From Lachnotalea sp. AF33-28 (GTDB lineage Bacteria; Bacillota; Clostridia; Lachnospirales; Lachnospiraceae): a stretch of DNA of 64,000 nt. The notes under the pieces are model-generated. The model ran no database searches and was not told the origin of the DNA. It was given only the letters and a program-made list of their open reading frames with translations. A program made the position numbers and the translations under genes. Below are positions 59,953-64,000 of this stretch, piece after piece. Location: positions 186,001 to 250,000 of the forward strand of contig NZ_QUEE01000008.1 of assembly GCF_003477885.1 (NCBI RefSeq), given 5' to 3'. Position 1 is the first letter of the stretch. Each line of letters opens with the position of its first letter.

Positions 59953-61118
59953 ATGAGCAAATATTCAGAAGCAGATGATTATATTGAACAGGTTTGTTCA
60001 TATATTAAATTCCCTTTGATCAGGAAGAAAGCGGCAAATGAATTAATGAATCATATCGATGACAAAGTATTTGAATATGTACATTTGGGAGTGGACAGTA
60101 AGGAAGCAGGCTTGCGTGCAATAGAAGAGATGGGGGCTCCTGAAGATGTGGGCAGGTCAATAAATAATTTGTATTCGCCCAAAATTAATAAGATATTTAT
60201 TGCAGCAATCATAGTAATGTTAACTGTGGGCTTAGTTTTAAGATGCTATATGGATGTGATTAATCATGAATTGGCAGATTCCTTTTTTGTAAATAGTATT
60301 CAGTATGTTGTATGTATTGTGATTTTGCTGGCGATCACCTTTTCGAGATTCAGCTATGCGAAAGGTATAATAAGAGCAAATTCAAGTATGTATTTTGTCA
60401 TTATGTTGACAGCGGTAGCATATCCCTTACTAAGAATGGCCGGTTCAGACTGGTGGCACCTGGGCAGAAATAGAAGTATTCTATTTTGCGGTATACTTCT
60501 GTCAGCTGTGCTGTGTTCTGTGTTGATATGGGGCAGCAAACGCGATGCGCCAACAATTCTTATGTAAATATATATACAGATGGTTACGGTAATGTACCAG
60601 AAGAGTTTGACACAGAAGGAGATCCGTCTGTTTTATTGATAAAAGATAACAATGAGATTGTACGGTCATTAATTGAAAACGCAAATTGGGTGGGGCAGTC
60701 AAAATATATCAGAAGCAAAGAGCAGCTTAACAATATATTGCCGCAGTATTATCAGAGTGATTTTATATGGGCTTTTTTAATAGTGAAATGGGGGATACTG
60801 CCGACTTGTATTGTAATTGTTGTGTTATTTGCAGTGTATATTGAACTGTTAAAGTGTGTGCATGGAGAGCGTAATTCTTTTGGAAAATATGTTGCCATTG
60901 GATGTATGCTTGGTTTATTTATGCAATGTATAGTTTATACTTTTGCTAATTTGGGCTATGGTTATGGCTTATCTGTCAGTTATCCGTTTATTTCCGATGG
61001 GCATATCAGTATGATCATGAATACAATACTTGCAGGAATCATAAGTAATGTTTTGCGCAATAATCGGCTTATGGTTGAAGAACCTTTTTTCTTAAGTAGA
61101 AGCCATTGTATGGAATAA
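59953..61118 (+). pseudogene. Permease-prefix/FtsW-RodA-like membrane protein, frameshifted
   Basis: The first frame (59953-60567, 204 residues) has an N-terminal permease prefix domain (YSEADDYIEQVCSYIKFPLI, GLRAIEEMGAPEDVGRSINN) and four helices. It stops after GSKRDAPTILM. A second frame, open to 61118, continues with NIYTDGYGNVPEEFDTEGDP, an outside loop, then helices and FANLGYGYGLSVSYPFISDG, which resembles the C-terminal FtsW/RodA/SpoVE block. The two parts together are a little short for the family, so a deletion plus frameshift near 60560 is likely. Cotranscribed with PadR, the normal partner of such genes. Function lost or reduced; a sequencing error is the alternative. Confidence 0.7.
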
Positions 61119-61343
61119 TAAAAACAATATAAATATGTAGGATTTATATGGAAAGATACAAAAGAATAATTGCTTTCTATGTTTACTTTTTTGTATGAAC
61201 ACAATTAATGCGTTTATCCTACAGTATATGGAGATACAGAAAGAACCGGCAATCAGTTAACGCTGTGAAATGGGTAGATTTACTGTCTGAATGAGCTGCG
61301 GAACAAGCTCATTGCAGAGGGCATATATACATGCCATGGCCTT
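61119..61343. other. Intergenic, AT-rich, no gene seen
   Basis: Only very short frames (for example one beginning MERYKRIIAFYVYFFV, 16 codons) without a clear ribosome site. It forms the border between the AT-rich PadR segment and the decayed prophage. Confidence 0.4.
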
Positions 61344-61817
61344 TTACATTCTCCACAGAGGTGGCTTGAGTGCGTAAAGCAGATTGATGATTTCGCTGGC
61401 AGTGATTTCCGTACCGCCTGCTGCAGTCACACCGATTTCTGCGCCGCCGGTCTCAGCAAAGAGGCCCAGAGGCTTGCCGTTACCGTCACCGAAGGTAAGC
61501 TCGCCGCCTTCCTAAATCCGCGCTGCTGCAGGCTTGGCACCGGCGATGTTAATCTTGTGCTGGCCGCTGGTAGTGATGACATTGGCAAGACCACGGAAGA
61601 TGTTCTCCTCAGTCAACACATCGATAAGACGGGAATCGTACTCTTCAGGCACAAGGTAGCCGCCGTTCTCATCGATACCTTCAGAAAGGACATCGGAGGC
61701 ATAGGTATTGGCGTCCTCATCGGAGAGCAGACCGTCCTTGTCACGCTTGGTTTCCACAAAGGCCTTTGCAGCCTCCCATGCCTTGTTAGGCTTTTCTCTG
61801 AGTTCCAAAATAGTCAT
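61344..61817 (-). pseudogene. HK97-type phage major capsid protein, truncated remnant
   Basis: Reading from 61817: MTILELREKPNKAWEAAKAF, then GIDENGGYLVPEEYDSRLID and NVITTSGQHKINIAG, the conserved start of the mature HK97-fold capsid. An in-frame TAG at 61514-61512 interrupts it, after which ELTFGDGNGKPLGLFAETGG and EITASEIINLLYALK continue in the same frame until a stop at 61344. The C-terminal two thirds are missing. Normal capsids have about 400 residues; here 157 codons with one nonsense change. Inactive. Confidence 0.88.
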
Positions 61818-61823
61818 AATAAA

Positions 61824-62543
61824 TTACCTCCAATTTTTGACAAAATTGAGTCTATCCATCAGGGAGCCGGCTTTGACTTTGGTTTCTGTCTGTGTGGGTC
61901 TGGCTTTGATCTTGCACTTGGCAGCGTTTTTATCCATGAGGGAATTAAGCACTGCTGTGCGGGAGAACATCATGCTGACCTGCGGCACCGGCACTTCGTC
62001 GGTAGAGGCAGAGCGCTGCATCAGCTCATCGGCGAAGCCAAGCTTGATGGCTTTGTTGGCATCCATCCAAGTTTACGCATCCATGAGATGGGAGAGCTTG
62101 GCACGGGAGAGGCCGGTCTTGATTTCGTAAGCATTCAGAATCGAATCCTTCACGCTGTCCAGCATGTCGATAGCTTTCTGCATTTCCGCAGAGTTACCGA
62201 AGGCAACGGTTATGGGGTTATGAATCATCAGCATAGAAACCGGAGATACCAGCACCTTGGTACCGGCCATAGCGATAACAGATGCCGCAGACGCTGCGAT
62301 ACCGTCTACCTTGACGGCCACATTGCCCTTGTAATCCATCAGCATGTTGTAAATCTGCGCTGCTGCAATGCAGTCGCCGCCGGGAGAGTTAATCCAAACA
62401 GTAATGTCACCAGAGCCGGAGTTCAGCTCATCCTTGAAAATCTGTGGAGTGACATCATCGTCAAACCAGCTTTCCACGGCGATTGTTCCGTTGAGGAACA
62501 GCGTTCTCTCCGTCACCGTCTCCAGAGTCTCCTGATTGGTCAC
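61824..62543 (-). pseudogene. ClpP-type prohead protease, nonsense-interrupted
   Basis: A phage head-maturation protease of the ClpP fold: FLNGTIAVESWFDDDVTPQI, VWINSPGGDCIAAAQIYNML, the serine region DGIAASAASVIAMAGTKVLV and the histidine in MLMIHNPITV. A TAA at 62075-62073 splits the frame inside SHLMDA(stop)TWMDANKAIK, where a glutamate is usual. The same frame then runs to 61824. Gene order (portal, protease, capsid on the minus strand) is normal for siphovirus head modules. Confidence 0.88.
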
Positions 62544-62712
62544 CGTCTGGGTCTTTCAGTTCCAGAACTTCTTCGGCAGGGATACGGTCTAAGTTCTCAA
62601 GTTCACGGATGTCGTTTGCACTCATTCAGCCGTTCTGTCTGCCGATAGCGTTTTTCGCCATCGAAATGGGACTGTAGCCAACAAGACCGTCAAAGCCGAG
62701 GCCCGGAATATG
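62461..62712 (-). pseudogene. Phage portal protein remnant
   Basis: From 62712: HIPGLGFDGLVGYSPISMAK NAIG, a conserved portal segment, followed almost at once by the C-terminal MSANDIRELENLDRIPAEEV, with a TGA replacing the usual tryptophan between them. About 200 or more internal residues are deleted. The end overlaps the protease start. Inactive. Confidence 0.8.
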
Positions 62713-62893
62713 TGCCTTCAATCTGTGAGGACAGCAGGGCTTCCTTACGGACATACACGGAAACAAATAAGGAAACGCTTGGTATGCGGGATGCAATGCT
62801 TTCCAAAATCGTTGGATGAGCGGTGGGCAAACGAGATGTACGCGCGGTGTCACCAGCGAGGGGAAAATCCTTGCGGCAGATCCAGCCAGTCAC
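62690..62893 (-). pseudogene. Fic-family protein N-terminal fragment
   Basis: SVYVRKEALLSSQIEGTYSG (about 62705-62765) is the conserved N-terminal block of Fic/DOC-type AMP-transferases, with an upstream helix (HPTILESIASRIPSVSLFVS). The FIC catalytic motif is missing, because the frame runs directly into the phage portal remnant at about 62710, a recombination junction. No function expected. Confidence 0.7.
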
Positions 62894-63221
62894 AGACGAA
62901 GTGAACAGGAGTGGGGCTTGTCCCTGATTATGGATGAAGCACGGAAAGGTGCAGCCGCAGGCGGCCCTTTCTGGGCGATTGGGAATTGAACGATTGTGAT
63001 GGAAAAAGGGATGGATAAGTGATATACTCTAAGACAAACTGGAAGTTGTAGAGCTGAACAGACAAAAAAGAAATGGGGACGACAGCCTATTGTGAAAACA
63101 GGCGAGACAACTCATTGTAAAAGGATTTTGACAGGTAATAATACATATGACAAAGCCATTTGATAGACGAAAGGCTTTCTCCTCCGTAAAATAAAAAGCA
63201 CAACAAAGGCGGTGACAAACA
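62894..63221. other. Intergenic region with no clear gene
   Basis: About 330 bp. A frame on the + strand ends with DEARKGAAAGGPFWAIGN but has no start or family. The right part is AT-rich and leads to the regulator gene (GGCGGTGACAAACA ribosome site). No clear promoter. Confidence 0.4.
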
Positions 63222-63881
63222 ATGGATATTGGAAAACGAATACAGGAAGCAAGATTAAACGCGAAGCTCACACAGGAAAATGCGGCGGAAGCTCTGGGCG
63301 TGAGTAGACAGACAATTTCAAATTGGGAAAACGAAAAGACCTACCCGGATATTGTCAGCGTTGTTAAAATGAGCGACCTGTATTCCGTTAGTCTTGACCG
63401 CCTGCTAAAGGAGGAAAAGTCTATGTCAAATTATTTGGAGTATCTCGATGAAAGCACAAATGTGGTAAAAAGCAAAAACAAGCTGGCAAAGCTCATACTG
63501 ATTATTTCGTATCTTGCAATATGGGCGTTTGCGTTAATTACTTTTTGGTTTTTTTCCGACCCCTCCGACGCAATGGGGTACGGCGTCATGTTTTTGTGGG
63601 TGCTTATCCCGATAACTACTTTCGTTCTTTCTTTACTCATAGGGAAAAACGACTATTGGGGCAAGCTGAAATGGATCTCCGCCGTCGTATTTGGTGTGAT
63701 GTATATGCTCGCCGAATATGCGACCTTCAGCGCGGCTAATATGAAAACTTTCGGAAATATCAATGCGCCAGAATGGGGCATGATTTTAGGCGGGTGTATC
63801 GTGTCCGCTGTCGGGCTGGCAATCGGCATCGGGATTAAGCAAATTACACAACGCAAAAAAGCAGAAAGCAACGGTAAATAA
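63222..63881 (+). CDS. XRE-type DNA-binding protein with C-terminal membrane domain
   Basis: 219 residues. Residues 1-66 are an XRE/Cro helix-turn-helix (MDIGKRIQEARLNAKLTQEN, AAEALGVSRQTISNWENEKT, YPDIVSVVKMSDLYSVSLDR). A linker with a coiled region leads to four membrane helices (about 92-115, 120-142, 150-172, 184-206). Membrane-tethered XRE regulators of this form are common in Firmicutes; targets and signal are unknown. A further gene starts about 95 bp downstream. Confidence 0.9.
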   Translation: MDIGKRIQEARLNAKLTQENAAEALGVSRQTISNWENEKTYPDIVSVVKMSDLYSVSLDRLLKEEKSMSNYLEYLDESTNVVKSKNKLAKLILIISYLAIWAFALITFWFFSDPSDAMGYGVMFLWVLIPITTFVLSLLIGKNDYWGKLKWISAVVFGVMYMLAEYATFSAANMKTFGNINAPEWGMILGGCIVSAVGLAIGIGIKQITQRKKAESNGK

Positions 63882-63976
63882 ACGCTGTTGAAAAAGACAA
63901 ATCCCGAGTTGGCGGGATGAAAGAAATGAAAAGTTGCCTATTTGACTCGATAAGTCGGAAGTTATGAGGATAAGAA

Positions 63977-64000
63977 ATGATTGTTTTAATTACAGGAGCA
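63977..64000 (+). CDS. Start of next gene, cut by the window edge
   Basis: ATG 63977 with GAGGATAAGAA just before it; only MIVLITGA is visible, an N-terminus typical of P-loop or Rossmann nucleotide-binding proteins. Identity cannot be given. Confidence 0.5.

Noticed and set aside
61557..62648. A 363-codon + strand frame over the prophage region
   Set aside because: The minus strand shows recognisable capsid, protease and portal sequences in the normal order; the + frame has no family features.
62905..62992. Fragment ending DEARKGAAAGGPFWAIGN
   Set aside because: Short, no start codon context and no family recognised; probably debris from the decayed region.
1..64000. tRNA, rRNA genes and known riboswitches
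   Set aside because: I saw no cloverleaf-like sequences, rRNA segments or recognisable lysine, molybdenum-cofactor or other riboswitch cores; a covariance-model scan would be needed to be certain.

Overview
The window looks like chromosome of an anaerobic Clostridia bacterium, most likely Lachnospiraceae. This rests on strong AGGAGG ribosome-binding sites, roughly 50% GC, GHKL/LytTR and PadR signalling, a selenium-type molybdenum hydroxylase maturation cluster, ATP-dependent PEP carboxykinase and a gut-type rhamnosidase locus. The species cannot be fixed from sequence reading alone.

Layout. (1) 1-8.9 kb: one + strand operon for a molybdenum hydroxylase (C-terminal end of the large subunit), a dihydropyrimidinase-type hydrolase, a ModE-type DNA-binding protein, XdhC, a molybdopterin-binding protein, MoaC, a MOSC-MogA fusion and the ModABC molybdate importer. 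It ends at a 261-bp hairpin. (2) 9-20.7 kb: alanine/glycine symporter, C39-like peptidase, MFS carrier, an overlooked 59-residue protein, Na/phosphate cotransporter, tocopherol-cyclase-like protein, a PhoPR-like two-component system with a lipoprotein, and a peptidoglycan amidase. (3) 20.6-24.1 kb: a minus-strand regulator-kinase-ABC module resembling antibiotic or lantibiotic self-protection systems. (4) 24.5-27.9 kb: LytTR regulator, GHKL kinase, YhfC-type membrane protease and DUF3887 lipoprotein. (5) 28-30 kb: lysA with a TrmB-type regulator. (6) 30.1-38.9 kb: a LacI-controlled rhamnoside locus with a solute-binding protein, an unusual beta-propeller/ABC permease fusion, a second permease and a GH78 rhamnosidase. 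(7) 39-41.8 kb: pstS with a Pho-type box, and pckA. (8) 41.9-53.3 kb: dipeptide importer with serine hydrolase, amidohydrolase, LysR regulator, enolase-superfamily epimerase and a class I amidotransferase-type hydrolase, which together suggest salvage of wall-derived or unusual dipeptides. (9) 53.3-59.4 kb: glycosyltransferase, MerR/MATE pair, ROK fructokinase, Rpn-type nuclease. (10) 59.5-64 kb: AT-rich PadR/FtsW-like remnant, a decayed prophage (capsid, protease, portal) joined to a Fic gene fragment, and an XRE-type membrane regulator.

The most unusual non-coding content is two families of structured repeats. One is a long palindromic element (full copies near 13.2 and 24.3 kb, shortened ones near 16.7, 55.3 and 58.0 kb). 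The other is a two-hairpin element that sits directly in front of the ribosome-binding sites of two unrelated small genes. In both families the copies differ by paired, compensating base changes, so the fold itself appears to be kept. Several regulator-promoter pairs can be read directly: a 19-bp-spacer MerR promoter, a PadR palindrome on a consensus promoter, paired LacI operators, a TrmB-associated palindrome and 11-bp-phased Pho-type repeats.
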